Positions 36,595-46,237 of a DNA stretch of 64,000 bases are shown here, piece after piece. Source of the stretch: Bacillus wiedmannii (GTDB taxonomy: Bacteria > Bacillota > Bacilli > Bacillales > Bacillaceae_G); the NCBI RefSeq assembly GCF_001583695.1, contig NZ_LOBC01000061.1, positions 62,001 to 126,000 on the forward strand, read 5' to 3'. Numbering within the stretch: position 1 is the first letter of the stretch; every line of letters starts with the position of its first letter. The notes beneath the pieces are model-generated. The model saw nothing but the letters and a program-made list of their open reading frames with translations. It did not search any database and was not told where the DNA came from. A program made the position numbers and the translations under genes.

Positions 36595-36612
36595 TAAAAA
36601 GGTGGTTTTAAC

Positions 36613-37713
36613 ATGCAAGTAAAAGATCAACTATCATCATTACAACCATATAAACCAGGTAAATCACCTGAACAAATGAAAGAAGTGTACGGAGATCATT
36701 CATTTGTCAAATTAGCATCAAATGAAAATCCATTCGGCTGCTCACCACGTGTTTTAGATGAGTTGCAAAAATCGTGGTTGGAACATGCTTTATATCCTGA
36801 CGGAGGTGCTACAGCACTCCGTCAAACAATTGCAAATAAGTTACATGTTCAAATGGAACAAATACTTTGCGGTAGTGGTTTAGATGAAGTCATTCAAATA
36901 ATAAGCCGTGCAGTACTTAAAGCAGGAGATAACATCGTAACGGCTGGTGCAACATTCCCGCAGTACCGTCATCATGCAATTATTGAAGGTTGTGAAGTGA
37001 AAGAAATCCCTTTAAATAACGGTGTATACGATTTAGACGAAATTTCGTCAGCAATAAATAATAATACGAAAATCGTATGGATTTGTAATCCGAACAACCC
37101 GACAGGCACATATGTGAATGATCGAAAATTGACTCAATTTATTGAAGGTATTAGTGAAAATACGTTAATTGTCATTGATGAAGCGTACTATGAATACGTA
37201 ACAGCAAAGGATTTCCCAGAGACATTACCGCTTTTAGAAAAACATAAAAACATTCTTGTACTTAGAACATTTTCTAAAGCGTACGGATTAGCTTCTTTCC
37301 GCGTTGGATATGCAATTGGACAGGAAGAGCTAATCGAGAAATTAAATGTCGTACGTTTGCCATTTAACGTATCTTCATTAGCGCAAAAAGCAGCGACGAT
37401 TGCTTTTGGTGATGACGAGTTTATTGAGGAAATAGTTCGTGTGAATACAGAGGGATTACAACAATACGAAAGCTTTTGTAAAGAAAATGAAATTCCGTTT
37501 TATCCATCGCAAACAAATTTCATCTTCTTGCCAGTTGAGAATGCTGGGGAGATTTATGAAGCTTGTGCACACGCAGGATTTATTATTCGTCCGTTCCCAA
37601 ATGGTGTCCGTATTACAGTCGGAACAAGGGAGCAAAATGAAGGAGTGATTTCAGTGTTAAAACAACACTTTGAAAATAAAAAAAGAAAGTCTCGAGATGA
37701 GGAAAATGCGTAA
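36613..37713 (+). CDS. hisC: Histidinol-phosphate / aromatic amino acid aminotransferase
   Basis: A 366-residue PLP-dependent class I/II aminotransferase of the HisC branch. Marks: FVKLASNENPFGCSPRVLDE, the substrate loop AGATFPQYRHHAIIEG, IVWICNPNNPTGTYV, VIDEAYYEYV, and the PLP-lysine region LRTFSKAYGLASFRVGYAIG. In Bacillus HisC-type enzymes also transaminate prephenate, phenylpyruvate or hydroxyphenylpyruvate, and here, next to tyrA, that tyrosine/phenylalanine role is the more likely one. Start ATG 36613 follows AAGGTGG. It overlaps the tyrA reading frame by 17 bases. Confidence 0.92.
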   Translation: MQVKDQLSSLQPYKPGKSPEQMKEVYGDHSFVKLASNENPFGCSPRVLDELQKSWLEHALYPDGGATALRQTIANKLHVQMEQILCGSGLDEVIQIISRAVLKAGDNIVTAGATFPQYRHHAIIEGCEVKEIPLNNGVYDLDEISSAINNNTKIVWICNPNNPTGTYVNDRKLTQFIEGISENTLIVIDEAYYEYVTAKDFPETLPLLEKHKNILVLRTFSKAYGLASFRVGYAIGQEELIEKLNVVRLPFNVSSLAQKAATIAFGDDEFIEEIVRVNTEGLQQYESFCKENEIPFYPSQTNFIFLPVENAGEIYEACAHAGFIIRPFPNGVRITVGTREQNEGVISVLKQHFENKKRKSRDEENA

Positions 37714-38806
37714 AAAGGTAGTTTTAATTGGAACTGGTTTAATCGGAGGCTCTCTCGCATTAGCAATTAAGAAAGAGCACGATGTAACGATAACAGGTTA
37801 TGATATATTTCAAGAACAAGTAGAGCGTGCAAAAGAATTACATGTAGTAGATGAAGTAGCAGTAGATTTACAGCATGCATGTGAAGAGGCGCATTTAATT
37901 GTGTTTGCTTCTCCAGTTGAAGAAACGAAGAAGTTATTACACAAATTAGCGTCATTTCATTTACGAGAAGATGTTATTGTAACAGATGTTGGTAGTACAA
38001 AAGGGACGATCATGAATGAAGCGGAAGCTTTATTTTCAAAGGAAGTCTCTTTTATTGGTGGACATCCGATGGCAGGTTCTCATAAAACGGGAGTTGAAAG
38101 TGCAAAAGCACATTTATTTGAAAATGCATTTTATATTTTAACGCCGATGAATCATGTGCCAAATGAACATGTGGAAGAACTGAAGCGTTGGTTACAAGGA
38201 ACAGGATCTCATTTTCTCGTTCTAAATACAGAGGAACATGATTATGTAACAGGGATCGTTAGTCATTTTCCGCATCTTATCGCAGCTGGATTAGTAAAGC
38301 AAGTGGAGAAACATGCAGGAGATAATCCGCTCATTCATCAACTAGCTGCCGGAGGGTTTAAAGACATTACACGTATCGCATCTAGTAGCCCAAAAATGTG
38401 GAGTGATATTGTTAAGCAAAATCGCGAGCATTTAATGGTATTATTAAAAGAGTGGATCTCTGAAATGGAAGATTTATATGATACAGTTTCTACCGGAGAT
38501 GCAGGCGAGATTCAAAACTATTTTGCAGACGCGAAAGAATACCGTGACTCTTTACCAGTACGAAAGAGAGGGGCAATTCCTGCCTATCACGACTTATACG
38601 TCGATGTTTTAGATAAAGTAGGGGCATTGGCTCATATTACGAGTATTTTGGCACGCGAAGAAATTAGTATTACGAACTTGCAAATATTAGAAGCACGTGA
38701 AGGGTTGCTTGGGGTATTACGTATTAGCTTCCAAAGAGAAGAAGATCGTATGAAAGCAAAGCTAGCGCTTAGAGAAGAAAAATACCAAACTTATGAAACA
38801 ATTTAA
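37697..38806 (+). CDS. tyrA: Prephenate dehydrogenase with an ACT domain
   Basis: A 369-residue NAD-dependent enzyme that turns prephenate to 4-hydroxyphenylpyruvate, the tyrosine-specific step. The NAD-binding fold starts VVLIGTGLIGGSLALAIKK; the catalytic region has DVGSTKGTIMNEAEAL, FIGGHPMAGSHKTGVESAKA and the conserved EEHDYVTGIVSHFPHLIAAG. The last 75 residues are an ACT domain (YVDVLDKVGALAHITSILA), the likely site of tyrosine feedback. The start is uncertain: ATG 37697 or ATG 37706, the latter 4 bases after GAGG. Both lie within the end of hisC. Confidence 0.94.
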   Translation: MRKMRKKVVLIGTGLIGGSLALAIKKEHDVTITGYDIFQEQVERAKELHVVDEVAVDLQHACEEAHLIVFASPVEETKKLLHKLASFHLREDVIVTDVGSTKGTIMNEAEALFSKEVSFIGGHPMAGSHKTGVESAKAHLFENAFYILTPMNHVPNEHVEELKRWLQGTGSHFLVLNTEEHDYVTGIVSHFPHLIAAGLVKQVEKHAGDNPLIHQLAAGGFKDITRIASSSPKMWSDIVKQNREHLMVLLKEWISEMEDLYDTVSTGDAGEIQNYFADAKEYRDSLPVRKRGAIPAYHDLYVDVLDKVGALAHITSILAREEISITNLQILEAREGLLGVLRISFQREEDRMKAKLALREEKYQTYETI

Positions 38807-38822
38807 ATGAGAAGGTGAAAAC

Positions 38823-40112
38823 ATGAAGGAAAGAACAATAGAACCTGTTAATAACGGATTAAATGGTATTATTACAATTCCAGGAGATAAATCCATTTCA
38901 CACCGCGCTGTCATGTTCGGCGCGATTGCAGAAGGAAAAACAACAATTAAAGGTTTCTTGCCCGGTGCAGACTGTTTAAGTACAATTTCTTGCTTTAAAG
39001 AAATGGGAGTAGAAATCGTGCAAAATGGTGATGAAGTCACTGTAGTTGGTAAAGGATTAGAAGGCTTACAAGAACCGAAAGCTGTATTAGATGTTGGTAA
39101 TTCTGGTACAACAATACGTTTAATGTCAGGAATTTTGGCAAATACACCATTTTTCTCTTGCGTACAAGGTGATGCATCTATCGCAAAAAGACCGATGAAA
39201 CGTGTTACAAATCCATTAAAACAAATGGGTGCAAACATTGATGGCCGCGAAGAAGGGACGTTTACACCGTTAACAATACGTGGTGGAGATTTAAAAGCAA
39301 TTGAATACACTTCACCTGTAGCGAGTGCGCAAGTAAAGTCAGCTATTTTACTTGCAGGTATTTGTGCAGAAGGTGTAACAGCTGTTACAGAACCACATAT
39401 TTCACGTGATCATACGGAAAGAATGCTTGAAGCATTTGGTGTTAACGTAACTCGCGAGGGAAAAACAGTGAAACTTGCAGGTGGACAGAAGTTAACAGCG
39501 ACAGACGTTCAAGTACCAGGTGACGTATCATCAGCAGCATTTTTCTTAGTAGCAGGTGCAATTATTCCAAATAGTAAACTAGTATTACAAAATGTAGGAA
39601 TGAACCCAACTCGTACAGGTATTATTGATGTTTTAGAGAAAATGGGTGCTACTTTTACTGTAGAGCCAATTAACGAAGGAGCATCAGAACCAGCTGCAAA
39701 TATTACAATTGAAACATCTTCATTAAAAGGAATCGAAATTGGCGGAGATATTATCCCAAGATTAATCGATGAAATTCCTGTTATCGCCTTAGCGGCAACG
39801 CAAGCAGAAGGAATTACAGTAATTAAAGATGCGCACGAATTAAAAGTAAAAGAAACGAACCGTATTGATACAGTCGTTGCGGAGTTAACGAAACTAGGAG
39901 CGCGCATAGAAGCAACTGATGACGGGATGATTATTTACGGGAAATCAGCACTAAAAGGCAATACAGTAAATAGTTACGGTGATCACCGCATCGGAATGAT
40001 GCTTGCAATTGCCGGCTGTCTAGCAGAAGGAAAAACAACAATTGAAGACGCAGAAGCAGTAGGCGTATCATATCCTACATTCTTCGAAGAACTTCAAAAG
40101 TTAGCAAAATAA
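38823..40112 (+). CDS. aroA: 3-Phosphoshikimate 1-carboxyvinyltransferase (EPSP synthase)
   Basis: A 429-residue EPSP synthase (B. subtilis AroE), joining PEP to shikimate 3-phosphate. Marks: [20 protein letters not shown] at the start with Lys, Ser and Arg of the active site, [47 protein letters not shown], and late [13 protein letters not shown] and [14 protein letters not shown]. Those features place it in the standard fold of two similar halves. The start ATG 38823 has GAGAAGGTGA upstream. It is the last gene of the operon, closed by the terminator at 40119-40149. Confidence 0.95.
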   Translation: MKERTIEPVNNGLNGIITIPGDKSISHRAVMFGAIAEGKTTIKGFLPGADCLSTISCFKEMGVEIVQNGDEVTVVGKGLEGLQEPKAVLDVGNSGTTIRLMSGILANTPFFSCVQGDASIAKRPMKRVTNPLKQMGANIDGREEGTFTPLTIRGGDLKAIEYTSPVASAQVKSAILLAGICAEGVTAVTEPHISRDHTERMLEAFGVNVTREGKTVKLAGGQKLTATDVQVPGDVSSAAFFLVAGAIIPNSKLVLQNVGMNPTRTGIIDVLEKMGATFTVEPINEGASEPAANITIETSSLKGIEIGGDIIPRLIDEIPVIALAATQAEGITVIKDAHELKVKETNRIDTVVAELTKLGARIEATDDGMIIYGKSALKGNTVNSYGDHRIGMMLAIAGCLAEGKTTIEDAEAVGVSYPTFFEELQKLAK

Positions 40113-40118
40113 AGTAAT

Positions 40119-40149
40119 AAAAAGCAGATACGGGATGTATCTGCTTTTT
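40119..40149 (+). terminator. Intrinsic terminator of the aromatic operon
   Basis: A 13-bp perfect stem, AAAAAGCAGATAC / GTATCTGCTTTTT, with a five-base loop, starting seven bases after the stop. Confidence 0.93.
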
Positions 40150-40247
40150 ATATTGGATTCGTGTCGTTAAGTCCATATAATTGCATTCACCGCGCTGGAA
40201 TATTGAGAATTATGGTACAATTCAAACAAGGAATGGAGGAGAAATAT

Positions 40248-41408
40248 ATGAACGTTATACGATTAAAAGAAGATAGATTTAGAGAAGCATTACGCTTATC
40301 GGAATACGCTTTTCAATATAAAGTTGATGAGGAAAGATTGCAACAACAACTTACAAAGATGAAAGAAAGTCATGAAATATACGGTATTATGGAAGGGAAA
40401 GATGTAGCAGCAAAACTGCATCTTATTCCGTTTCATATATACATAGGCAAAGAAAAATTAAAAATGGGAGGCGTTGCAGGGGTAGCGACGTATCCAGAGT
40501 ATAGAAGAAGCGGGTATGTAAAAGAATTGCTTCAACACTCACTTCAAACGATGAAAAATGACGGATATACAGTATCAATGCTACATCCATTTGCTGTTTC
40601 ATTTTACCGTAAATACGGCTGGGAACTTTGTGCGAATCTCTTTGTATGTCATATGACAAAGAGTGATTTAGTTATGAAAAAACAAGTAAATGGTACTGTA
40701 AAACGTTTCAATAAAGAAAATCACCCAGAAGAGGTCGAAAAGATTTATGAAACATTTGCAGAACGTTTTTCCGGTATGCTAGTTCGCGATGAAAAATGGT
40801 GGTTACAAGCTGTTTATGATGATTTAACATTAGCGATTTATTACGATAAAAATAAAACGGCAGCTGGCTACATGCTATATAAAATAGAAAACTATAAAAT
40901 GACAGTAGAAGAATTTGTTCCACTGTATAATGAAGCGCGAAATGGTCTGTGGAACTTTATTTGTCAGCATGATTCTATGATTAAAGAATTTGAAATGACA
41001 GTAAGTGAAAATGAACCGTTATTATATACACTAAAAGAGCCACGCGTGAAAGCAGAAATAAAGCCATATTTTATGGGCAGAATTGTAGATGTGGAGCAGT
41101 TCTTAAAACAATATGAGTTGAATTGGAACAATGCACAGCAAGAAGTGATTTTACATATTATAGATTCATTTGCACCGTGGAATAACGTTACAGTGAGGCT
41201 TGCAAATCATGAAATAACAATTATAGAAGAAGAAATAAAGGATAAAGGAATTAGGCTAGATATAAATGCATTATCTACAATAATGTTTGGATACAAACGT
41301 CCGTTAGAACTTAATGAACTAGAATTAATTAGCGGAAGTGAAGAGGAAATACGAGCGTTTGAGAATATAGTTCCAGTACGTAAAGCATTTATTTATGATT
41401 TCTTTTAA
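40248..41408 (+). CDS. Eis-like GNAT acetyltransferase
   Basis: A 386-residue protein of the Eis family: a GNAT domain, a second degenerate GNAT-like domain and a sterol-carrier-like C-terminus. Acetyl-CoA binding sits in GGVAGVATYPEYRRSGYVKE. AVSFYRKYGWELCAN is the end of the first domain, and FLKQYELNWNNAQQEVILHI starts the C-terminal part. The C-terminal carboxylate used in Eis catalysis matches the phenylalanine end DFF. Eis enzymes acetylate amines such as aminoglycosides or proteins. The ATG at 40248 follows GGAGGAG; an earlier in-frame start at 40161 has none. A -10 box TACAAT with a TG extension is at 40216-40221. Confidence 0.88.
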   Translation: MNVIRLKEDRFREALRLSEYAFQYKVDEERLQQQLTKMKESHEIYGIMEGKDVAAKLHLIPFHIYIGKEKLKMGGVAGVATYPEYRRSGYVKELLQHSLQTMKNDGYTVSMLHPFAVSFYRKYGWELCANLFVCHMTKSDLVMKKQVNGTVKRFNKENHPEEVEKIYETFAERFSGMLVRDEKWWLQAVYDDLTLAIYYDKNKTAAGYMLYKIENYKMTVEEFVPLYNEARNGLWNFICQHDSMIKEFEMTVSENEPLLYTLKEPRVKAEIKPYFMGRIVDVEQFLKQYELNWNNAQQEVILHIIDSFAPWNNVTVRLANHEITIIEEEIKDKGIRLDINALSTIMFGYKRPLELNELELISGSEEEIRAFENIVPVRKAFIYDFF

Positions 41409-41423
41409 GTTATAAATAGGAAA

Positions 41424-41459
41424 TTGAGCTGTCCCAAATAAAATTTTGGGACGGCTCAA
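41424..41459. terminator. Hairpin after the Eis-like gene
   Basis: A 15-bp stem with one G-U pair (41424-41438 with 41445-41459), 15 bases after the stop. It lacks a good T-run, so termination there is probable, not certain. Confidence 0.7.
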
Positions 41460-41563
41460 ATTATATTGTCAGTTTTTGTCGGTAAGTCGATATATCTTGA
41501 AAATCGCTCATATAATTTTTTCACAAACAAGGGATTAAAAACGAAACGATACTGGTCACGCAC

Positions 41564-41616
41564 TTGACTTTTAATCCATGTAATTTATAATTAAAAACGG
41601 AATGAATTTTCATTCC
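41564..41616 (+). promoter_or_regulatory. tetR-type gene promoter with operator 1
   Basis: TTGACT (41564-41569), a 16-base spacer and a perfect TATAAT (41586-41591). The 18-bp palindrome GGAATGAATTTTCATTCC at 41599-41616 lies right at the transcription start. The layout suggests autorepression by the TetR protein. Confidence 0.85.
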
Positions 41617-41636
41617 TGAAAATAGAGGTGGAAAAA

Positions 41637-42203
41637 ATGGCTAAAAACAAACAAGAGGATATTTTTGATGCTGCGATGCAACTTTTCGCAGAGCGTGGTT
41701 ACGATGGTACGACAATTCCAATGATCGCTGAAAAAGCAAAGGTCGGTGCGGGTACTATTTATCGCTACTTTGAAAATAAAGAGGCGCTTGTTAACTCATT
41801 ATTTTCAAAAAGTATGTTAGAGCTTTCTGAAATGATAAAAACGGATTTTCCTGTTGAAGCAAATATTCGTGAACAGTTTAGTCATACGTACAACCGTTTA
41901 TTTGAATTTGCGAGAAACAATGTGGACGCTTTTTTGTTTACAAATTCTCACTGCGATAGTTATTTTCTTGACGAACAAAGTAAGCAAATATTTGACGATT
42001 TTATAGGCTTCTTTATGAATATTATTGAAGATGGAATCGCAAAAGGTTTTCTTCGTCCATTGCCTCCAGTTGCTTTAATTATTATTGTATATCAACCGCT
42101 AGAAAAACTAACGAAGGTAATTGCAACAGGACAATTAGAATACTCAAAAGAATTAGTAAAAGAATTGGAAGAAAGTTCTTGGAACGCTATTAGAATCATT
42201 TGA
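41637..42203 (+). CDS. TetR-family transcriptional repressor
   Basis: A 188-residue TetR regulator. The N-terminal helix-turn-helix is ERGYDGTTIPMIAEKAKVGA then GTIYRYFENKEALVNSLF, a close match to the family profile. The rest is a helical ligand domain. The ATG at 41637 follows AGAGGTGG; a GTG nine bases earlier is less likely. It is 203 bases before a large MMPL exporter gene. The same 18-bp palindrome occurs once in front of it and three times between it and the exporter, so it probably represses both. The inducer would be a compound the exporter removes. Confidence 0.93.
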   Translation: MAKNKQEDIFDAAMQLFAERGYDGTTIPMIAEKAKVGAGTIYRYFENKEALVNSLFSKSMLELSEMIKTDFPVEANIREQFSHTYNRLFEFARNNVDAFLFTNSHCDSYFLDEQSKQIFDDFIGFFMNIIEDGIAKGFLRPLPPVALIIIVYQPLEKLTKVIATGQLEYSKELVKELEESSWNAIRII

Positions 42204-42223
42204 TTCTATAGCTAATAAGTATA

Positions 42224-42374
42224 GGAATGAATATTCATTCCTGGATATATTTAAAACATGAGAGTAGGAGAGGATATTTGTGTAACGATAGGAATGAACA
42301 TTCATTCCGGTAAAGGTAGTTTAATAGAATTTACAAAATAATGTAATAGGATGATAGGAATGAACGTTCATTCC
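42224..42374 (+). promoter_or_regulatory. Operators 2-4: three copies of the TetR palindrome before the exporter
   Basis: GGAATGAA-AT-TTCATTCC at 42224-42241, GGAATGAA-CA-TTCATTCC at 42291-42308 and GGAATGAA-CG-TTCATTCC at 42357-42374. The arms are identical and only the two central bases change. Centre-to-centre spacings are 67 and 66 bases, which is about six turns of DNA and would favour looping or cooperative binding. Confidence 0.9.
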
Positions 42375-42405
42375 CTTTTAATTTTCAAAACGGGAGATGA
42401 TTAAA

Positions 42406-45400
42406 ATGAGTAAGCTGAAAAATTGGAGAAGTTTATCTTTTCTATTATGGATAGTTATTACTATTACAATGATCGTAACGATGCCTAATATGGATAAATT
42501 AGTGAAAGAAAAAGGGCACATTACGATTCCTAATACAGAACAAAGTAGTATTGCTGACAAGATGATAAAAGAGATGGATAAAGACGGGACTGAAAAGTAT
42601 GAAATTATAGCTGTTTTTAATAGTGGAAGTAAAACAGCTTTAACAACTGAACAAAAAGAGGAAATAATAAAAACAATCAATGCTTTACAAAATGAAAAAG
42701 AGCAATTAGGAATTAAGGAAGTTGTTTCACATTTAGATAATAAAGATTTGGAAAAACAGTTGATATCTAAAGACAATACGACCATTTTAACGCAAATCTC
42801 TGTAAATAAAAAAAATGGTGAAATATCAAAAGTTGCAAATGGGCTTCATAAAAAAGTGCAAACGAAAGGGGTAAAAACGTACTTAACAGGAAGTGATTTA
42901 ATAGCGGGTGATTTTCTTACTTCCTCTCAAGAGGGAGTGAAGAAGACAGAAGTTATTTCTATCATTTTCATTCTAGTTGTATTAATCATTGTATTTCGTT
43001 CACCAATTGTTCCGATTGTTTCCCTTCTTACTGTTGGTGTATCATATTTAGTTTCAATGGGGATTATTGCCCATTTAGTAGATCAATTTAATTTTCCGTT
43101 TTCTAACTTTACACAAGTGTTTGTAGTCGTTGTCCTGTTTGGGGTTGGAACAGACTATAACATTTTATTATATACAAGATTTAAAGAAGAATTAAGTAAA
43201 CAAGAAAATGCATTTTTGGCTACGAAAGAAACGTTTAAATCAGCAGGGAAAACCGTTTTATATAGCGGGATAGCAGTACTAATTGGTTTTGCATCTCTTG
43301 CTTTAGCGAGTTTTAAATTATATCAATCTACTTCAGCCGTAGCAATTGGTGTAGCAGTATTATTACTCGTAATAACTACGTTAAATCCATTTTTTATGGT
43401 GCTTTTAGGAAAAGGAATGTTTTATCCAGTTAAAACATTTAAAGGTCATGAGGATAGTCGTTTATGGGGATTTCTTGCGAAAAACTCAGTAGTAAGACCG
43501 TTCGCAGCTTTAATCATCGTATTTGTGATATCGATTCCTTTCGTAATGAAATACTCTAACACACTAAATTACAATGACTTATTTGAAGTAGACAATAAGT
43601 ACGAATCAAAGATGGGGATTAACGTAATAGAAGATCATTTTCCGCCTGGTTTTTCTTCACCAAGTACGTTAGTGATTCAATCAAACAAAAAATTAGATGA
43701 AGGAACGTCTCTACAAACTTTAGACGAACTAACTAATAAGATTTTGAAAGTGAAAGGTGTTTCAGAAGTATATTCACCGACGCGTCCAACCGGTGAAAGG
43801 ATAAAAGAACTATATATAAATAAACAAGCGGGAGAATTGAATACAGGTTTAGGAGATGCCAATGGTGGCATAAAAGAAATCAATGATGGTTTAACGGATG
43901 CTAAAAATAAAATGGGTGGTAATGAGTCAGACGGCCTCGCAAATGTTCAAAAGTTAATTGATGGAACGAACGAGGCGGAAAATGGTGTATCGGCTTTAGG
44001 AACAGCGTTGAATCAATTATCGAATGGAATAAACGATGGGGCACAAGGAGCACAGCAAATTGAGAGTGGGTTAACTTCAGTAAATGAAAATATAAATGTC
44101 CTATCTAATGCAACGTCACAGCTTCATGCTGGTTATGCACAGTTAGAAAAAGGTTTAAGTGCTTACAATCAATACTTCGGAAGCATTTCTCAAGCGATTG
44201 ATGGTGCGAAAAAAGGATACGAACAAATCGAAATGTTAATGACCAATTTCATTCAAACGAAACCAGAATTAGCAAATGATCCGAACATACTGCAAACGAT
44301 AGGAATTGCTAAAGAGGCTCAAAAGCAATTAAGTATACTATCAAAAGAATTAAATGAATTAGCAACGCAGCATAAAGCGGCGATGGGGTCATTTAAAGAA
44401 GCGAATCAATCGTTATTGAAAGTGGATAACGGCTTAAAAGAAATGAGCAATGGAGTTATTAAATTACAAAAAGGGGCAGCTGATCTTAAAAATGGATTAA
44501 ATGAAGGTGCTTCAGGTTCAAAACAAATTGCGAACAAGTCATCAGAGTTACAAACCGGATTAACAAAAATAAATGATGGGCAAGGCCAGCTATTAACTGG
44601 GCTGAAAGACTTGCAAGAAAAGATGGGGCAATTACAATCAGGCTTATCTAAAAGTACAGAAGGGCTTGGAAAAGTAAGTAACGGCCTAAATGACGCACAG
44701 AAATATTTAGGCGAGCTAAATGAATCCAAAAGCTCTGAGAAGTTCTATATTCCAAAAGAAGTGTTAGAGGGAGAAGATTTCCAAAAAGCATTGAATACGT
44801 ACATGTCACATGATAGAAAGACTGCTAAAATGACAATCATTTTAGACGTAAATCCATATTCAAAAGAAGCGATGCCAATCATTGAAGAAATTAATAAAAC
44901 GATAGACGGTACGTTAAATGGTACAGAATTAAAATCGGCGAAAAAAGCAATCGGTGGCACAACAGCTAGAAACGTTGATTTAAAAGAAGTAACAGGCCAA
45001 GATTTCTTACGTACAGCTACAATTATGTTAATTGGCATTGCGATCGTATTAATCATGATTACACGTTCATTATTAAACACAATCTTTATTATTGGATCGC
45101 TAATATTAGCGTACTTTGCATCACTAGGTATAAGTGAACAAATTAGTACGCATGTTTTACATGTAGATTCATTAAGCTGGAATGTTCCATTCTTTAGTTT
45201 CATAATGATTGTCGCTTTAGGAGTGGATTATAGTATTTTTGTAATGATGAGATACAATGAGTTAGAAGGGGACCCAGCGACGAAAATTGTAAATGCATCT
45301 CGTCACATAGGGGGAGTCGTATTATCAGCGGCACTGATTCTAGTTGGTACATTTGCTGCATTAATCCCTTCAGGTGTATTGACACTTATACAAGTAGCAT

Positions 45401-45522
45401 CTGTTGTTGGTGTTGCACTGTTACTATTAGCGATAATTGTGATGCCAATATTATTACCTGCTTTAATAGGGTTAACGAGTAAAATGAAGGATTATACAAA
45501 GAAATTAAGCAAAAGAAAATAA
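42406..45522 (+). CDS. MMPL/RND-family membrane exporter
   Basis: A 1038-residue transporter of the MMPL (YdfJ-like) branch of the RND superfamily. One membrane segment (about 8-26) is followed by an extracellular domain, then five more segments (about 180-360); the repeat half has the same plan at the C-terminus. FGVGTDYNILLYTRFKEEL and ALGVDYSIFVMMRYNELEG are the proton-relay Asp regions in the two halves. The second extracellular domain (about 390-850) is long and full of Gly-Leu-Asn repeats such as GLNEGASGSKQIA, LTKINDGQGQLLTGLK and KVSNGLNDAQ. It likely exports lipids, peptides or drugs. Start ATG 42406; an ATG at 42397 touches the ribosome site. Confidence 0.92.
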   Translation: MSKLKNWRSLSFLLWIVITITMIVTMPNMDKLVKEKGHITIPNTEQSSIADKMIKEMDKDGTEKYEIIAVFNSGSKTALTTEQKEEIIKTINALQNEKEQLGIKEVVSHLDNKDLEKQLISKDNTTILTQISVNKKNGEISKVANGLHKKVQTKGVKTYLTGSDLIAGDFLTSSQEGVKKTEVISIIFILVVLIIVFRSPIVPIVSLLTVGVSYLVSMGIIAHLVDQFNFPFSNFTQVFVVVVLFGVGTDYNILLYTRFKEELSKQENAFLATKETFKSAGKTVLYSGIAVLIGFASLALASFKLYQSTSAVAIGVAVLLLVITTLNPFFMVLLGKGMFYPVKTFKGHEDSRLWGFLAKNSVVRPFAALIIVFVISIPFVMKYSNTLNYNDLFEVDNKYESKMGINVIEDHFPPGFSSPSTLVIQSNKKLDEGTSLQTLDELTNKILKVKGVSEVYSPTRPTGERIKELYINKQAGELNTGLGDANGGIKEINDGLTDAKNKMGGNESDGLANVQKLIDGTNEAENGVSALGTALNQLSNGINDGAQGAQQIESGLTSVNENINVLSNATSQLHAGYAQLEKGLSAYNQYFGSISQAIDGAKKGYEQIEMLMTNFIQTKPELANDPNILQTIGIAKEAQKQLSILSKELNELATQHKAAMGSFKEANQSLLKVDNGLKEMSNGVIKLQKGAADLKNGLNEGASGSKQIANKSSELQTGLTKINDGQGQLLTGLKDLQEKMGQLQSGLSKSTEGLGKVSNGLNDAQKYLGELNESKSSEKFYIPKEVLEGEDFQKALNTYMSHDRKTAKMTIILDVNPYSKEAMPIIEEINKTIDGTLNGTELKSAKKAIGGTTARNVDLKEVTGQDFLRTATIMLIGIAIVLIMITRSLLNTIFIIGSLILAYFASLGISEQISTHVLHVDSLSWNVPFFSFIMIVALGVDYSIFVMMRYNELEGDPATKIVNASRHIGGVVLSAALILVGTFAALIPSGVLTLIQVASVVGVALLLLAIIVMPILLPALIGLTSKMKDYTKKLSKRK

Positions 45523-45542
45523 AAGAATCCCCTTTTAAAAGT

Positions 45543-46022
45543 ATGCCATTTACATGGAATGACTTTGCTGAAATTGCTCTAGAAGACAATAAGGTTTATA
45601 TCTTTGAATGTTGTTTCATACAAAATCCATTAACGATTGGGATGATTAAATATGGTGAACAAAAAGAAAAAATAATAAATTATGTAATGAAAGTTGCAAA
45701 AATCATAGAGAATTTAAATCCAATGTTATTGTATGTAGAACAAAATAATCTTGAATTTTCATTTAGGAAGGCATTAAAAGAAAGAACTCCAGAATGGTCC
45801 ACAGGAATTGTCGACTATTACACTAACCAAGGCTATGGGAAAGAACATAACCATTCAGGTGTAGAAGGAGTAATAAAAGTTCTTGAAGCTAGAAGGAATT
45901 TAGAGTTAGAAATATTCGATATGTTAAAAATGAAAAAAGAAAAAATCAATAATACAAAATATGAAATTGACTCATATAGGTCAATGTTAAAAGATAAGTT
46001 AACAATACAAATGGTGAAATAG
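45543..46022 (+). pseudogene. 5'-truncated P-loop kinase-like gene
   Basis: A 159-residue frame that starts in the middle of a protein: the first residues, PFTWNDFAEIALEDNKVYIFECCFIQN, are already in the body of a B. cereus P-loop NTPase/kinase family and the whole N-terminal part with Walker A is missing. It also has no ribosome site. The rest is intact (KERTPEWSTGIVDYYTNQGY, LEARRNLELEIFDMLKMKK). The frame begins only 20 bases after the exporter stop codon, so a deletion or insertion event here removed the first half. It is most likely not a working gene. Confidence 0.7.
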
Positions 46023-46043
46023 TTTTTTACACAAACTGGTGCT

Positions 46044-46160
46044 TTATTCTTTTTTCTCTTGTTTTGATTCAATAGGTGTTTTTGCATTGTTATTACTACT
46101 ACATGCAGTTAAGGAAGCAATTGATAAACATAATGCTACAATTATAAATATTTTCTTCAA
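46044..46160 (-). CDS. Short lipoprotein, 38 residues
   Basis: A small leftward gene below the size of most gene finders. It reads KKIFIIVALCLSIASLTAC then SSNNNAKTPIESKQEKKE, a lipoprotein signal with lipobox LTAC and a short charged tail. The start is a TTG (46160) with AAGGATGAT upstream. A lysine-glutamate tail and no other domain suggest either a tiny surface lipoprotein or the remains of a longer one. Confidence 0.65.
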   Translation of the reverse strand: MKKIFIIVALCLSIASLTACSSNNNAKTPIESKQEKKE

Positions 46161-46237
46161 AATAAATCATCCTTAAAGTGTGCATGTAACTTTAATATAA
46201 TTAAAAACAAATGTTTTATTCAATTTTGAAAAGAAAG

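Noticed and set aside
42224-42374. Regularly spaced 18-base repeats that could suggest a CRISPR array
   Set aside because: The repeats are perfect palindromes of only 18 bases, three copies, with 48-49 base gaps that are not spacer-like and no cas genes; they fit TetR operators.
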